A stretch of 64,000 nt of DNA from Salinicola endophyticus (lineage in GTDB: Bacteria > Pseudomonadota > Gammaproteobacteria > Pseudomonadales > Halomonadaceae). The stretch lies in the NCBI RefSeq assembly GCF_040536835.1, contig NZ_CP159578.1:3968001-4032000 (forward strand), read 5' to 3'. Each line of letters opens with the position of its first letter. The stretch's first letter is position 1. Shown here one piece after another: positions 26,799 to 39,273 of the stretch. Made by a program: the position numbers and the translations under genes. Under the pieces are notes generated by a model. The model was not told where the DNA came from and ran no database searches. It saw only the letters and a program-made list of their open reading frames with translations.

Positions 26799-27700
26799 AC
26801 CAAGTCATCGTCCTCGGGGTTCCCCGCCGTCCGACAGAAGGCCAAGAAACGTTCGAGCAGCGGGCTGCGATACTTGTCGCGATGCAGCACCAGGCTTAAC
26901 TCGCGGGTCATCTCCAGCCCCACGTCGAGTTCGACCAGGCGCCCGTCGCGCAGCGCATGGCGCGCCTCCAGCCGCGACAGGCAGGTCAGCCCCAGCCCCG
27001 CCGCGGTGGCATTGATGATCGCCTCGGCGGAGTTGATCTCCAGCCCGGCACGCCACGCCGGCAGCCTGGGCGCGATATAGCGCATGAACTGCTCGCGGGT
27101 GCCCGAACCCGGCTCGCGCAGCAGCCACGACTCCGCCGCCAGCGCCTCGATCTCGAGCGGCCCTGCCGCGGCCAGCGGATGGTCGGCGGCGGCGGTCACC
27201 ACCAGCCGGTCCTGGCGCCAGGGGATGACGTCGAAGCGCGCATCGGCGACACGCCCCTCGATCATGCCGATATCCAGCTCGAACGCCTCCAGCGCGCTAC
27301 AGATCGCGGCGCTGTTGGCGATGGTGAGCTGCTGCTGCCGATGGCCGGTGGCATCGCGAAAGTCGCGCAGCAGGTGTGGCAGCAACTGATGGCCGATGGT
27401 GTAGCTGGCACCGATGTGTAGCTGGCCCCCCAGCGTGGTGGCGTCATCGAACAGCTGCTCGAGGGTCGCGCTGCGCGCCAGCAGCTCGTCCGCCAGCGGC
27501 AGCAGCCGGCGCCCCTGATCGTTGAGATAGAGCCGATTGCGGTGGCGGTCGAACAGGGTTCGCCCGCACTGCTTCTCCAGCTCGGCCAGAGCGATGCTCA
27601 GCGCCGGCTTGCTCAGCGCGAGCCGTTCGGCGGCGGCGGTCAGGGTGCGCTCGCGGGTCACACTGACGAAGACCTGGAGCTGGCGCAGGGTGATGGCCAT
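26795..27700 (-). CDS. LysR-family transcriptional regulator
   Basis: A 301-residue LTTR. The N-terminal helix-turn-helix (residues about 4-62, TAAAERLALSKPALSIALAELEKQ) is followed by a ligand-binding domain of two alpha/beta lobes (SWLLREPGSGTREQF at 183-198 is typical of the CysB/YeiE type). It is divergent from a TDT-family transporter gene across an AT-rich 188-bp region, so it probably regulates that transporter. Its stop codon lies in the terminal repeat of the dispersed element; the true C-terminus may once have been longer. Confidence 0.9.
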   Translation of the reverse strand: MAITLRQLQVFVSVTRERTLTAAAERLALSKPALSIALAELEKQCGRTLFDRHRNRLYLNDQGRRLLPLADELLARSATLEQLFDDATTLGGQLHIGASYTIGHQLLPHLLRDFRDATGHRQQQLTIANSAAICSALEAFELDIGMIEGRVADARFDVIPWRQDRLVVTAAADHPLAAAGPLEIEALAAESWLLREPGSGTREQFMRYIAPRLPAWRAGLEINSAEAIINATAAGLGLTCLSRLEARHALRDGRLVELDVGLEMTRELSLVLHRDKYRSPLLERFLAFCRTAGNPEDDDLV

Positions 27701-27888
27701 GGAGTGCCTCTCGTCGCGGGTGGTATCTGGAACGCCACGCCTCGACGGTCATGTGGGCCGTAGCGTAAGACGCCCGGACATTTTCGTTAAATATAATAAA
27801 ACGCCAAGTGAAAAAAGTTAAAATATATCGATAGAACGAAAAGCCATAACATGGGTGGCATTCGATCATCGTCACCGTCGAGGCACCC

Positions 27889-28887
27889 ATGGCTACGCGC
27901 ATGATGACCCTGCACCAGCGCCTGCAGCACACCCCCACGCCCATGGCCGGCCTGGCCCTGGGGATCTCGAGTCTCGGCTGGGCCTGGGAGAGCTTCGCTC
28001 CGCTGGGCGGTGTGGCGCAGGTGAGCGGCGCGCTGATCGCCAGCGTGCTGCTGGCGCTGCTGACAGCCAAGTTCGTGCTCCACCCGCGGCGGCTGTGGGC
28101 GGATCTGGCCCACCCGGTGGTGGGCAGCGTGGTCCCCACCTTCGCCATGGCGACCATGGTGGTGTCGAAGGCCGCGGGCACCTGGCTCGCACCAAACCTG
28201 GGCGTGACCCTGTGGCTGGTCGCGGTGGCGCTGCACCTGCTGTTCCTGGTCGCCTTCGTGGTGCATCGGGTGCGCGGCTTCGAGCTGCACCACATGGTGC
28301 CGGCGTGGTTCGTGCCGCCGGTGGGCATCATCGTCGCCGACGTCGCCTTTCCCGGCGTGGCCGCGCTGCATCCACTGGCCCTGGGCCTGCTCTGGCTGGG
28401 CATGGGTCTCTACGCGGTGCTGCTGCCGGTGATGATCTACCGGCTGATCTTCGCCGCCGAGATCCCCGACCCGGCCAAGCCCACCATCGCGATCATGGCG
28501 GCCCCCGCCAGCCTCTCGCTGGCCGGCTATCTGAGCGTGGTCGCCAGCCCCTCGCCGCTTCTGGTGGCCCTGCTCGGCGGCATCGCGGTGCTGATGACGC
28601 TGATCATCTACCTGGCCTTCATTCGGCTGCTGCGCCTGCCCTACAGCCCCGGCTACGCCGCCTTCACCTTCCCCATGGTGATCGGCGCCACGGCACTGGT
28701 GAAGACCGCCGCCTGGATGCAGCACGTCGGCTTCCACCACCATGACATCGCCATCGTCCACGGCCTAGCCACGCTGGAGATCGTCGTCGCCAGTGTGATC
28801 GTCGGCTATGTGGCGCTGCGCTATCTGAGCTTTTATCTGGTCACCTGGCGCCTGGCCGCGCACGCCGATATCGCTGGTGCGGGATGA
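27889..28887 (+). CDS. TDT-family (TehA/SLAC1-like) transporter
   Basis: A 332-residue inner-membrane protein with ten hydrophobic helices of the tellurite-resistance/dicarboxylate transporter fold. The opening PTPMAGLALGISSLGWAW and the block MVPAWFVPPVGIIVA are family-typical. Bacterial relatives export sulfite, dicarboxylates or tellurite, so the substrate is open. It is divergent from the LysR gene, the normal arrangement for its regulator. The upstream AT-rich tract (27781-27845) contains TATAAT at 27792-27797. Confidence 0.85.
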   Translation: MATRMMTLHQRLQHTPTPMAGLALGISSLGWAWESFAPLGGVAQVSGALIASVLLALLTAKFVLHPRRLWADLAHPVVGSVVPTFAMATMVVSKAAGTWLAPNLGVTLWLVAVALHLLFLVAFVVHRVRGFELHHMVPAWFVPPVGIIVADVAFPGVAALHPLALGLLWLGMGLYAVLLPVMIYRLIFAAEIPDPAKPTIAIMAAPASLSLAGYLSVVASPSPLLVALLGGIAVLMTLIIYLAFIRLLRLPYSPGYAAFTFPMVIGATALVKTAAWMQHVGFHHHDIAIVHGLATLEIVVASVIVGYVALRYLSFYLVTWRLAAHADIAGAG

Positions 28888-28946
28888 TCTTTGCGCCACA
28901 GGCCGTATGATCGCAGGTAGACCCGACAGCGCGAGGCCACCCGGCC

Positions 28947-30617
28947 ATGATTCTCCCCAGCCCCCATGCCGATAGCGACAACTGGACCCTGACCACCACG
29001 CCGGTGCGCTCGCCGCGGGGTGCGGTCGCCGCCCAGCACCGGCTCGCTGCCCGCGCCGGGGCGGCCCAGCTCGAGGCCGGCGGCAATGCCGTCGATGCCA
29101 TCGTCGCCACCGCCTACGCCCTCAACGCCGTCGAGCCGTGGATGTGCGGGCTGGGCGGCTCGGGCTTCATGGTGATCTGGCTGGCCCGGGAACAGCGCGC
29201 CGTGGCGCTCGACTTCCAGGGCACACTGCCCGCCGCCATCCGCCTGGACGACTACCCGATCGACCCCGCCCGGCCCCACACCCCGATGGGGTTTCCCGGG
29301 GTGGTCGACGACGCCAACATCGCAGGCTATCGCTCGATCACCGTGCCCGGTGCGGTGGCCGGGCTCGACCATGCCCTGGCGCGCTTCGGCTCGCGCCCCC
29401 GCGCCGAGGTCATGGCGCCGGCCATCGCGCTTGCCGAGCGCGGCCTTCAGGTCGACTGGTTCACCACGCTGCAGATCGCGCTGTGTGCCCCCACCCTGGC
29501 CCGCGACCCCACCTCGGCGGCGATCTACCTGCCCGGCGGGCATCCGGCCACGCCGGAGAGCCACCTGCGCATACCGCAGTTGGCCGACACGCTCCGCGAG
29601 ATCGCCGCCGGCGGCGCGGAAACCTTCTATCGCGGCGAGCTGGCGAAGCAGATCGTCGCCGATCTCCAGGCCGGCGGTTCACGCCTGACACGCGAGGATC
29701 TAGCAGGCTACGCGGTGCACGAATACGCGCCGATGCTGGCCTCGCACCGTGGCTATACGCTCTACACCCCCGGGGAAACCTCGGGCGGGCTGCGTCAGCG
29801 CGAGATGCTGTCCCACGCCGGGGCGGCGATGCCGGTGCCGCCCGCGCGGCCGACCCCGGCGACCTGGGTGGCCTACGCCGAGGCGCTGGAAGCGTGCTGG
29901 CGCCAGCACAAGATCCGCACCGGCGTGCTGCCGCCAAGTGCCGGCGAGGATGTGAACGGAGGGAACGCAAACGGAGAGAGCATCGACGGCGAACACGGCG
30001 CCTGCACCTCGTCGATGTCCGCGGTGGACGCCGACGGCAACATGGTCGCGCTCACCTATACCCTGCTCAATCGCTTCGGTTCCGGGGTCACATTGCCCAC
30101 CACCGGCATGCTGATGAACGACAGCGTCAGCTACTTCGACCCGCGCCCCGGCTATCCCACGACCATGGCCGGCGGCAAGCGCATCAACTCGTCGAACATG
30201 TGCCCCACGGTGGCAGTGAAGGACGGCGAAGCGCGCTTCTCGGTGGGCGCATCCGGCGGCAACCTGATCATGCCGGCGGTGACCCAGGTCGCGGCGCTGA
30301 TGATGGACTTCGGCATGAGCCTGGAAGAAGCCGTGCAGCACCCGCGTCTCGACGCCAGCCATCGCGGCTCGATACGCGTCGACCCGCGCTTCGACGCGGC
30401 AACGCTGGCGGCGCTGGAATCGCGCTTTCCCCTGGAGATCGCCCAGTCGCTGGTGTTTCCCAAGCTCTATGCCTGTGTCTCGGGCGTGGCGCGCGACCCC
30501 GAGTCGGGCGAGTGTGTCGGCCTCCATGATCCCACCCAGCCGATCGGCGGCGGCGCCACGCCGGCACCGTTCCAGCTCGACCCGCTCACCGACACCGCGC
30601 CGGAGGTGCGCCCATGA
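28947..30617 (+). CDS. Gamma-glutamyltransferase-family Ntn hydrolase
   Basis: A 556-residue member of the gamma-glutamyltransferase family, which self-cleaves into two subunits. The N-terminal half has the GGNAVDAIVATAYALNAVEP block. The likely nucleophile Thr is in HGACTSSMSAVDADGN, with the following TLLNRFGSGV and GGKRINSSNMCPTV typical of the small subunit. No signal peptide is seen, so it may be cytosolic and act on another amide. It is translationally coupled to the next gene by a four-base overlap. Confidence 0.85.
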   Translation: MILPSPHADSDNWTLTTTPVRSPRGAVAAQHRLAARAGAAQLEAGGNAVDAIVATAYALNAVEPWMCGLGGSGFMVIWLAREQRAVALDFQGTLPAAIRLDDYPIDPARPHTPMGFPGVVDDANIAGYRSITVPGAVAGLDHALARFGSRPRAEVMAPAIALAERGLQVDWFTTLQIALCAPTLARDPTSAAIYLPGGHPATPESHLRIPQLADTLREIAAGGAETFYRGELAKQIVADLQAGGSRLTREDLAGYAVHEYAPMLASHRGYTLYTPGETSGGLRQREMLSHAGAAMPVPPARPTPATWVAYAEALEACWRQHKIRTGVLPPSAGEDVNGGNANGESIDGEHGACTSSMSAVDADGNMVALTYTLLNRFGSGVTLPTTGMLMNDSVSYFDPRPGYPTTMAGGKRINSSNMCPTVAVKDGEARFSVGASGGNLIMPAVTQVAALMMDFGMSLEEAVQHPRLDASHRGSIRVDPRFDAATLAALESRFPLEIAQSLVFPKLYACVSGVARDPESGECVGLHDPTQPIGGGATPAPFQLDPLTDTAPEVRP

Positions 30618-31567
30618 ATGCCGCCCAGACGCGTGCCACGATCGTCGTCTCGATCCCCAATGCGGCCAAGATCGAGTGGTGGATCGCTCAGCTCGCCCCG
30701 CTGCTGCCCGGCTGGACGCTGCGCCCGGTGGATGACCCCGGCGACCCGGACGCGGTCAGCTATGCGGTGGTCTGGCGCCCCGCCGACGGCACCTTCACTC
30801 CCTTCCCCAACCTCAAGGCGATCGTGTCGCTGGGGGCGGGCATCGATCACGTCCTGGCCGACCGCGAGCTGCCGTCGGGGGTGCCGATCATCCGTACCGT
30901 GGGCACGGACCTGACCCAGCGCATGCGCGAGTACGTGGCGCTGCACGTGCTGCGCCATCATCGTGAGATGCCCGCGATCGCCGCCAACCAGCGTCGGCAG
31001 CGCTGGGCGCAGCAGGTGGTACCGCCGGCCACCCGGCGCCGGGTCGGGGTCATGGGGCTCGGTAACCTGGGCGGTGCCGCGGCGCGCACGCTCGCCGGGC
31101 TCGGTTTCGAGACGCTCGGCTGGGCACGCACGCAGCGCGAGATCGAAGGGGTCATCACCTACGCCGGCGAGTCCGAATTCGCTGCTTTCCTCCAGCGCTG
31201 CGAGATTCTGGTCTGTCTGCTGCCGCTGACGCCCGCCACCGAGAATCTCCTCGACGCCGCGCTGTTCGCCAGGCTGCCCCGCGGCGCCAGCCTGATCAAC
31301 GCCGGGCGCGGCCCCCACCTGGTCGAGGATGATCTGCTCGCCGCGCTCGCCAGCGGCCAGTTGAGCCACGCCACGCTCGATGTCTTCCGCCAGGAGCCGC
31401 TACCCGAGGCGCACCCGTTCTGGCGCCATCAGCAGATCACCGTGACGCCGCATGTCGCCTCGCTGATCGACCCGGAGAGCGGCAGCCGTATCGTCGCCGC
31501 CAATATCCGAGAGTTCGAGGCCCACGGCGAGGTCGCCGATCTCGCCGATGCCGCGCGCGGCTACTGA
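30614..31567 (+). CDS. D-2-hydroxyacid dehydrogenase (GhrA-like glyoxylate/hydroxypyruvate reductase)
   Basis: A 317-residue cytosolic reductase. The NAD(P) motif VGVMGLGNLGGAAARTLAG is at about 140-158; catalytic residues appear in NAGRGPHLVEDDLL (Arg), in the Glu of DVFRQEPL and in the His of TPHVAS. It resembles GhrA, which reduces glyoxylate and hydroxypyruvate. It overlaps the gamma-glutamyltransferase-like gene by four bases, so the two are co-expressed; a shared substrate route is possible but not shown. GGAGG precedes the ATG. Confidence 0.87.
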   Translation: MNAAQTRATIVVSIPNAAKIEWWIAQLAPLLPGWTLRPVDDPGDPDAVSYAVVWRPADGTFTPFPNLKAIVSLGAGIDHVLADRELPSGVPIIRTVGTDLTQRMREYVALHVLRHHREMPAIAANQRRQRWAQQVVPPATRRRVGVMGLGNLGGAAARTLAGLGFETLGWARTQREIEGVITYAGESEFAAFLQRCEILVCLLPLTPATENLLDAALFARLPRGASLINAGRGPHLVEDDLLAALASGQLSHATLDVFRQEPLPEAHPFWRHQQITVTPHVASLIDPESGSRIVAANIREFEAHGEVADLADAARGY

Positions 31568-31657
31568 ACGGCGGAGCTTTGCCGTTCGAGTTGCTAAACT
31601 GCCTGTGCACAAGACCATCATCGATACGTTATCCACAGCCGTACGCCGAGGGGTTTC

Positions 31658-32515
<858 letters not shown>

Positions 32516-32569
32516 CGCTCGAGACACTTCCCACCCCAACCGCGCCGATCGACCCAAAGCCCATCCCCC

Positions 32570-32712
32570 TCTGACGATGGGTGCCGGGGGCAGGGTAAAG
32601 CGAGGGTCCTTTGCCAGGGATAGCAAAGGTAGCGCCCAGTGAGGGGTTCACAGCGCCCTCGCGACCTCCTGCCGCCGGATACGCCCACGTCGTCTCGCGA
32701 TTGTGAAAGGCG
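32570..32712. repeat. Second dispersed repeat family, copy B (inverted)
   Basis: Reverse-complement of 1061-1192, with a slightly longer middle. It begins 17 bases after the stop of the protoporphyrinogen oxidase gene when read on the minus strand, just as copy A begins 36 bases after the ykvA-like stop. It contains the same hairpin (around 32609-32628), here with one mismatch. Between 32713 and 32728 I see only a short duplicated AAAGGCGTTCT. Confidence 0.85.
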
Positions 32713-32728
32713 TTCTGAGAAAGGCGTT

Positions 32729-34150
32729 CTAAAGAGCGAGCGCCTCGCCCAACAGCCGGCCATTCTCCAGACAGTCGCCCACGGCGATACCGCCGCGCCA
32801 GTTGCCGCCCAGGTGCAAACCGGGGTGACGTTCCAGCGCGGCGTCGAGGCGTGCCAGCCGCTCGCCGTGGCCGAGTTCGTATTGTGGAATCGCCTGCGGC
32901 CAGCGCACTACCCGCCGCCATACCGGTTCACCGCGAATACCCAGAATATCGCCCAAGTCCGCCTGCACGCGCTGACTGAGGGTGTCGTCGTCGCCCGCCG
33001 CGGCCTCGGGGGATTGGCGGCCGCCGATGAAGACGTTGAGCAGTTTGTGGCCGTCAGGGGCGCGTCCGGGAAAGAGCGTGGAGGGGAACAGCGCGCCCAG
33101 CGTCGGCCGCCCTTCGGCCCGCGGGATGAGCACACCGAAGCCATCCAGCGGGTGGTCGATATCGGCATCGCGAAAGCCCAGCGCCACGGCATTCACCGGC
33201 GGATAGACGATCTCCGCCAGCGGCTCGGCCAGGGCCGGATCGAGCGCTTCGAGCCAGCGCGCCGCCAGCGGCGCCGGCACCGCCAGCAGCAGCTGCCGCC
33301 CACGCCATTCGCGGCCATCACGCGCGGCCGCCACCCAACCCTGCGCATCGCGACGCACGCCGACGATCTCGCAGCCGGTCTCGATGGCGGCACTCGGCTG
33401 CGCCGTGATGCACTCGGCCAGACGCTCGGCCAGGCGCGCAAGCCCCTCGGGGAAACTGACCAGCTGACCGCGCCAGGCGGCCGGTATCGGCGAGGGCTCG
33501 CGCCGGCTCTGGCGCAGGCGCTTGAGACCGCCGAGGATCAGCGAGCGGTGCTCGCGCTCGATCGCCGCCAGGCGCGGCATCGCCGCCTGCACCGAGAGCC
33601 TGGCCGGGTCCCCGGCGTAGACCCCGGAGACGAAGGGGTCGACCATGCGCTGGAGCACGCGCCGGCCGAGACGCCGCTCGACGAACGCCGCCAGCGACTC
33701 CTCCGCCTGGCGCCCGCGCGGCAGCAGCGGCTCGCGCAGCAGCCGGGCCCAGCCGCGCCAGCCGATGATCGGGCTGGTCAGCGCCTCGGCCGGTGTCATG
33801 GGCAGCGCCACCGGCTTGCCGTCGAGCACCACATAGCGTTTGTTGGCGACGCGGTTGGCCGGCTGCGCCTCACCCAAGAGATCGAGTTCGTCGAGCAGCG
33901 CGTAGAGCGGCGGCTTCATGATCACCGTGTTGGGGCCGTGCTCGATCTGCCACTCGCCGTCGCGCTCGCTGGCGATATTGCCGCCGACACGCGCCCCGGC
34001 TTCGAGCAGCGTCACCTGTCGGCCCTGCTTGGCCAGGGCCCAGGCAGCGGCGAGGCCGGTGGCCCCAGCGCCGACGATCAGGGTCTCGGAAGGCGCGTCA
34101 TGGCGGGCGGCAGGCGTGTCGGCTGGAGCATCTGGAGCATGGCTGGTCAT
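32729..34150 (-). CDS. hemY: FAD-dependent protoporphyrinogen oxidase (HemY type)
   Basis: Oxidises protoporphyrinogen IX to protoporphyrin IX, the penultimate step of heme synthesis. The 473-residue protein opens with the FAD motif LIVGAGATGLAAAWALAK and continues with the family blocks GPNTVIMKPP, FVSGVYAGDPARLS and, at the C-terminus, LGGNWRGGIAVGDCL. It is the oxygen-using HemY/PpoX kind, not flavodoxin-like HemG. The start at 34150 is chosen by length; the ribosome binding site is weak. It is a lone gene downstream of ASST on the same strand. Confidence 0.88.
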   Translation of the reverse strand: MTSHAPDAPADTPAARHDAPSETLIVGAGATGLAAAWALAKQGRQVTLLEAGARVGGNIASERDGEWQIEHGPNTVIMKPPLYALLDELDLLGEAQPANRVANKRYVVLDGKPVALPMTPAEALTSPIIGWRGWARLLREPLLPRGRQAEESLAAFVERRLGRRVLQRMVDPFVSGVYAGDPARLSVQAAMPRLAAIEREHRSLILGGLKRLRQSRREPSPIPAAWRGQLVSFPEGLARLAERLAECITAQPSAAIETGCEIVGVRRDAQGWVAAARDGREWRGRQLLLAVPAPLAARWLEALDPALAEPLAEIVYPPVNAVALGFRDADIDHPLDGFGVLIPRAEGRPTLGALFPSTLFPGRAPDGHKLLNVFIGGRQSPEAAAGDDDTLSQRVQADLGDILGIRGEPVWRRVVRWPQAIPQYELGHGERLARLDAALERHPGLHLGGNWRGGIAVGDCLENGRLLGEALAL

Positions 34151-34210
34151 GGGAGCTCGCGCAGGAGAGTGTTCTGTGAAGTTTACGCAGACATCGCGCG
34201 CCCCGCATCC

Positions 34211-34244
34211 GGTCGGCGTGCGGCGTCTTGCCGCCACGCCGACC
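34211..34244 (-). terminator. Hairpin after the arylsulfotransferase-like gene
   Basis: 10-bp perfect stem (34211-34220 with 34235-34244) with partial inner pairing, 18 bases after the stop codon of the minus-strand gene. No T-tract follows, so termination may be inefficient. Confidence 0.55.
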
Positions 34245-34262
34245 GATAGGAACGCTCACGGT

Positions 34263-35621
34263 TTACTTGTCTGCCGTGCCCGGATGACAGCCGGGCGCCG
34301 CCACATAAATGTCGCAGTCCGGCATCACCGCGTGCTCCTGATGCGGCGTACCCTGCGGCGCCCAGTCATAATCCACCAGCTGCGCCCGGTAGACCTGGTT
34401 GGTGACGTAGTCGTCGCCCGGCATCGACTTGCCGAAGAACGGGCTCACGTACTCCCACACGATCTCGCCTGACGGCGTGACCTGGAACAGCCGGCCGTCC
34501 TGGCCCTCGTCGATCAGCGTATTGCCGTTGGGCAGCCGCCGCGCGCTCGAGATGAACGAGCTGTAGAAGGTATAGGGCGAAATGCCCGACATACTGCCGG
34601 TGTACTGCCACACGATCTTGCCGCTGCTCGGATTGACCTCGATCACCCGGGAGGAGGAGAAAAACCCCTGCTTCGACGGCGGGAAGCCGGCATTGCCCTG
34701 GTTGTCGAAGATCAACAGGTTGCCGGCCCCCGGCAGGCCCTCGGGGATGATGTGGACGTCGTGGGCCCCCACGGTCTGGTCCACGGGGCGGCCGAGCTTG
34801 CCATTGAGCTTGAGCGCCGGCAGATCGGGGCCGATACGCCAGACGATCTCACCGCTCTGCCGGTCGACGATGAACATGACGTTGGCGTTGCGCGAGTTGA
34901 CCAGAATATTGTCCGGCGCGAAGCGCTCATCACCGGCGTCGTGCCAGCGATTGGGGCCCAGCGGTACCGCCGTGTTCAGATGCAGAAAGTCGGGATCCTC
35001 GGAATCCTTGAGCGCACGCAGGCCGACATCGGAAAAGCCCATCTCATCGAGATGATCGCCGGCCTTCCACGACCAGACCACCCGGCCGGATGGGTCGACC
35101 TCCTCGACGGCGTTGTCGATGACCGGATAATCGAAACCGTTGAGTTCACGCATCCCGGCGGTCATCACCAGGTTATTGCCGTTGGGCAGCCGGCGCATGT
35201 CGTGATGCTGGTAGACCGGATGCTGCTGGCTGCCCCACTGCCACTCAACATCGCCGTCCCAATTCACCTCGGCCACGGTGGCGTTGGTGAGACCGTTGCC
35301 GGGGCTGGCGTGCTCGGGGAGCTTGTCGACCCGCGCCAGCTGCACCAGCAGATGCCCTTTCTCGCCGCCGGCCTGCGCAGCGGAGAGCGGCACCGGTGGG
35401 AAGCTCTCGTAATCCCAGCGGTGCACTTCGTTGCCGTTCATGTCGATCAGGTGGGTCTGACGGTCGCCGCCGGGAAACAGCACGAAGCCGTTGTAGGCGC
35501 GTTCGGGATCGTAGTAGGTCGTACCGGTGGGAAAGCTGCTGGGCAAGGCCAGCACCGTGGTCGCCGAGGCCATCAGCCAGGCCCCCATCACTGCCGATAC
35601 GGCTGTGCTCCGTGACACCAT
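34263..35621 (-). CDS. Arylsulfotransferase (ASST)-family exported protein
   Basis: A 452-residue secreted protein with a signal peptide (residues 1-25, ending VLALP) and a beta-propeller built of repeats that read like NGN.L/HxxxRLPNG/WEY. It fits the ASST family (Arylsulfotran_2 type), which moves sulfate from phenolic sulfates to phenols in the periplasm. Histidines at HHDMRRLPNG and HDVHIIPEG could be catalytic, as in ASST. No DsbA/DsbL partners lie nearby, so sulfotransferase activity is not assured. Confidence 0.75.
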   Translation of the reverse strand: MVSRSTAVSAVMGAWLMASATTVLALPSSFPTGTTYYDPERAYNGFVLFPGGDRQTHLIDMNGNEVHRWDYESFPPVPLSAAQAGGEKGHLLVQLARVDKLPEHASPGNGLTNATVAEVNWDGDVEWQWGSQQHPVYQHHDMRRLPNGNNLVMTAGMRELNGFDYPVIDNAVEEVDPSGRVVWSWKAGDHLDEMGFSDVGLRALKDSEDPDFLHLNTAVPLGPNRWHDAGDERFAPDNILVNSRNANVMFIVDRQSGEIVWRIGPDLPALKLNGKLGRPVDQTVGAHDVHIIPEGLPGAGNLLIFDNQGNAGFPPSKQGFFSSSRVIEVNPSSGKIVWQYTGSMSGISPYTFYSSFISSARRLPNGNTLIDEGQDGRLFQVTPSGEIVWEYVSPFFGKSMPGDDYVTNQVYRAQLVDYDWAPQGTPHQEHAVMPDCDIYVAAPGCHPGTADK

Positions 35622-35703
35622 CGCTCGTCGCTCCTTCGTCGAGTCTCGCCCTTTACGGGCCTGGGCCTGGCCGGCATGACAGCCTACCGGCGCACCTTGT
35701 CTG

Positions 35704-35735
35704 GCCGGCGATGGCAGCGATACACCATCGCCGGC
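35704..35735 (-). terminator. Hairpin downstream of ybiT
   Basis: Perfect 11-bp inverted repeat (35704-35714 with 35725-35735) in the 256-bp gap between the YbiT gene and the ASST gene, 140 bases past the ybiT stop on the minus strand. No long T-run follows. The rest of the gap shows nothing clear. Confidence 0.55.
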
Positions 35736-35877
35736 TTTCAGATAGACCCGCGCGACGCCATTTTTCTCCCTGTCAGGAGACGTTGGGTACCTGGGCGATC
35801 GGCGTCGGCACCGCTAAGCCCTTCTCGTCGCCCAAGGGCGTGATGGATTCCACCCAGCGGTGATGATGCCCGTGGTG

Positions 35878-37464
<1,587 letters not shown>

Positions 37465-37597
37465 AGGTAGGTACTCGCGGGGGACGGCGTGAATGAAGCG
37501 TCCGGGCGCATGTGGCCGGCGCGGGCGCATTGTACGCGCCCGCCGCCGCGGCGATCCACCATCAGCCGATGACAGCGGAACGCCAGGGCTTCCCGGC

Positions 37598-39112
37598 TCA
37601 CTCCCCCCGCGGGAAGCGCTGCGCCTCCTCGAGCACGTTGAGATCCATATGGTTGCGCATGTAGCGCTGCGAGGCGTCCTGCAACGGCTGATGATCCCAG
37701 GGGTAGTAGTGGCCGTTGCGCAGCGCCTCGTAGACCACCAGGCGCTGGGCCTGGCTCTCGCGCACCTCGGCATCGAAGCGCGGCATGTCCCAGCGCGCGC
37801 GCATCTGGGCCTGAAACGCCGCCAGCGTCTCGGCGTGGGCCGGGTCCGTGGCCAGGTTGTGGCGCTCGCGGGGGTCCGCTTCGAGATCGAACAGCTGCGG
37901 CGGGTCGAGCTCGCAGTGGTTGAACTTCCAGCGCCCCTGGCGGATCGTCACCAGCGGCGCATAGCTGCCTTCAGCGGCGTACTCCATGTAGACCGGCGCC
38001 TCGCGCGTGCCACCCTGGGCCAGCGGCAGCAGCGACTGACCGTCGGTCCAGGGCGCGACCTCGGAGAGATCGATGCCGACCAGATCGGCCAGGGTGGCGT
38101 TGATATCGATGGTCGAGACCGGCGTGTCGACGCTGGCCGGCGCCAGCCCCGGGGCGGCGATCATCAGCGGCACCCGCGAGGAGCCGTCGAACGGGCTCAT
38201 TTTGAACCACAGCCCCTTCTCGCCCAGCATGTCGCCGTGATCGGAGCAGACCACGATGATGGTGTTCTCGGCCATGCGGGTGCGCTCGAGCACATCGAGA
38301 ATGCCGCCGACCTTGTCGTCGATATAGGAGATATTGGCGAAGTAGCCGCGCCGCGCCCGGCGCACGTGCTCGGGCTGGATATCGAATTTCTCGTAATCGT
38401 TGGCAATGAAGATGCGCTGGGAGTGCGGGTCCAGCTCATCGAATGCCAGCGCGCCTTCGGCGGGTTCGAGCTGTTCGCAGTCCGCGTACAGATCCCAGTA
38501 CTGGCGCCGCGCCACGTAAGGGTCGTGGGGGTGGGTGAAGCTCACGCACAGCGCCCAGGGCCGCGAATCCTGGCCCCGCGAGAGATCGAACAGTTTCTGC
38601 TCGGCGTGGAAGGCGACCTCGTCGTCGTACTCCATCTGGTTGGAGATTTCCGCCACCCCGGCGCCGGTCACCGAGCCCAGGTTGTGATACCACCAGTCGA
38701 TGCGCTCGCCCGGCTTGCGGTAGTCCGGCGTCCAGCCGAAATCCGCCGGATAGACGTCGGTGGTCAGGCGCGTCTCGAAGCCGTGGAGCTGATCCGGGCC
38801 GACGAAGTGCATCTTGCCCGAGAGACAGGTGGAGTAGCCGGCCCGGCGCAGGTGGTGGGCCCAGGTCGGCACGGCGGAGCGGAACTCCGCGGCGTTGTCG
38901 TAGACCCCGGTGCGCGACGGCAGCTGGCCGGACATGAAGGCGGCGCGCCCCGGCGCACACAGATAGCTGGGGGTGTAGGCGCGATTGAAGTTGACCGCCC
39001 GCTTGGCGAGCGCCTTGAGATTGGGCGCATGCAGAAAGTCGGCCGGCCCGTTCTCGAACAGGGTACCGTTCATCTGATCCGCCATCAGCACCAGAATATT
39101 GGGTCGTGTCAT
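37598..39112 (-). CDS. betC: Choline sulfatase BetC
   Basis: A formylglycine sulfatase of 504 residues. The active-site motif C52-A-P-G-R56 (Cys becomes formylglycine) is followed by [17 protein letters not shown], the typical choline sulfatase run; the metal-binding ADQMNG and [14 protein letters not shown] blocks and the C-terminal family extension ([19 protein letters not shown]) are all present. It splits choline-O-sulfate to choline and sulfate, feeding glycine betaine synthesis for osmoprotection. No betA/betB or transporter lies adjacent. ATG 39112 has a GGGGGA site. Confidence 0.9.
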   Translation of the reverse strand: MTRPNILVLMADQMNGTLFENGPADFLHAPNLKALAKRAVNFNRAYTPSYLCAPGRAAFMSGQLPSRTGVYDNAAEFRSAVPTWAHHLRRAGYSTCLSGKMHFVGPDQLHGFETRLTTDVYPADFGWTPDYRKPGERIDWWYHNLGSVTGAGVAEISNQMEYDDEVAFHAEQKLFDLSRGQDSRPWALCVSFTHPHDPYVARRQYWDLYADCEQLEPAEGALAFDELDPHSQRIFIANDYEKFDIQPEHVRRARRGYFANISYIDDKVGGILDVLERTRMAENTIIVVCSDHGDMLGEKGLWFKMSPFDGSSRVPLMIAAPGLAPASVDTPVSTIDINATLADLVGIDLSEVAPWTDGQSLLPLAQGGTREAPVYMEYAAEGSYAPLVTIRQGRWKFNHCELDPPQLFDLEADPRERHNLATDPAHAETLAAFQAQMRARWDMPRFDAEVRESQAQRLVVYEALRNGHYYPWDHQPLQDASQRYMRNHMDLNVLEEAQRFPRGE

Positions 39113-39273
39113 GGGTCCCCCGGCAGCGTTGCGTGGTCGTCGCCCCTGCGACGGCAGGGGAGTCCCAGCATGCGCGGCGGCGGCGCATCGGCACAAACGA
39201 TGGATTCGGTGTCTCAGCCCCAGCCAGGCTGGGGCTAGGCTTCATCCGAAAACTACCGGTGCTCGGGTAGGCC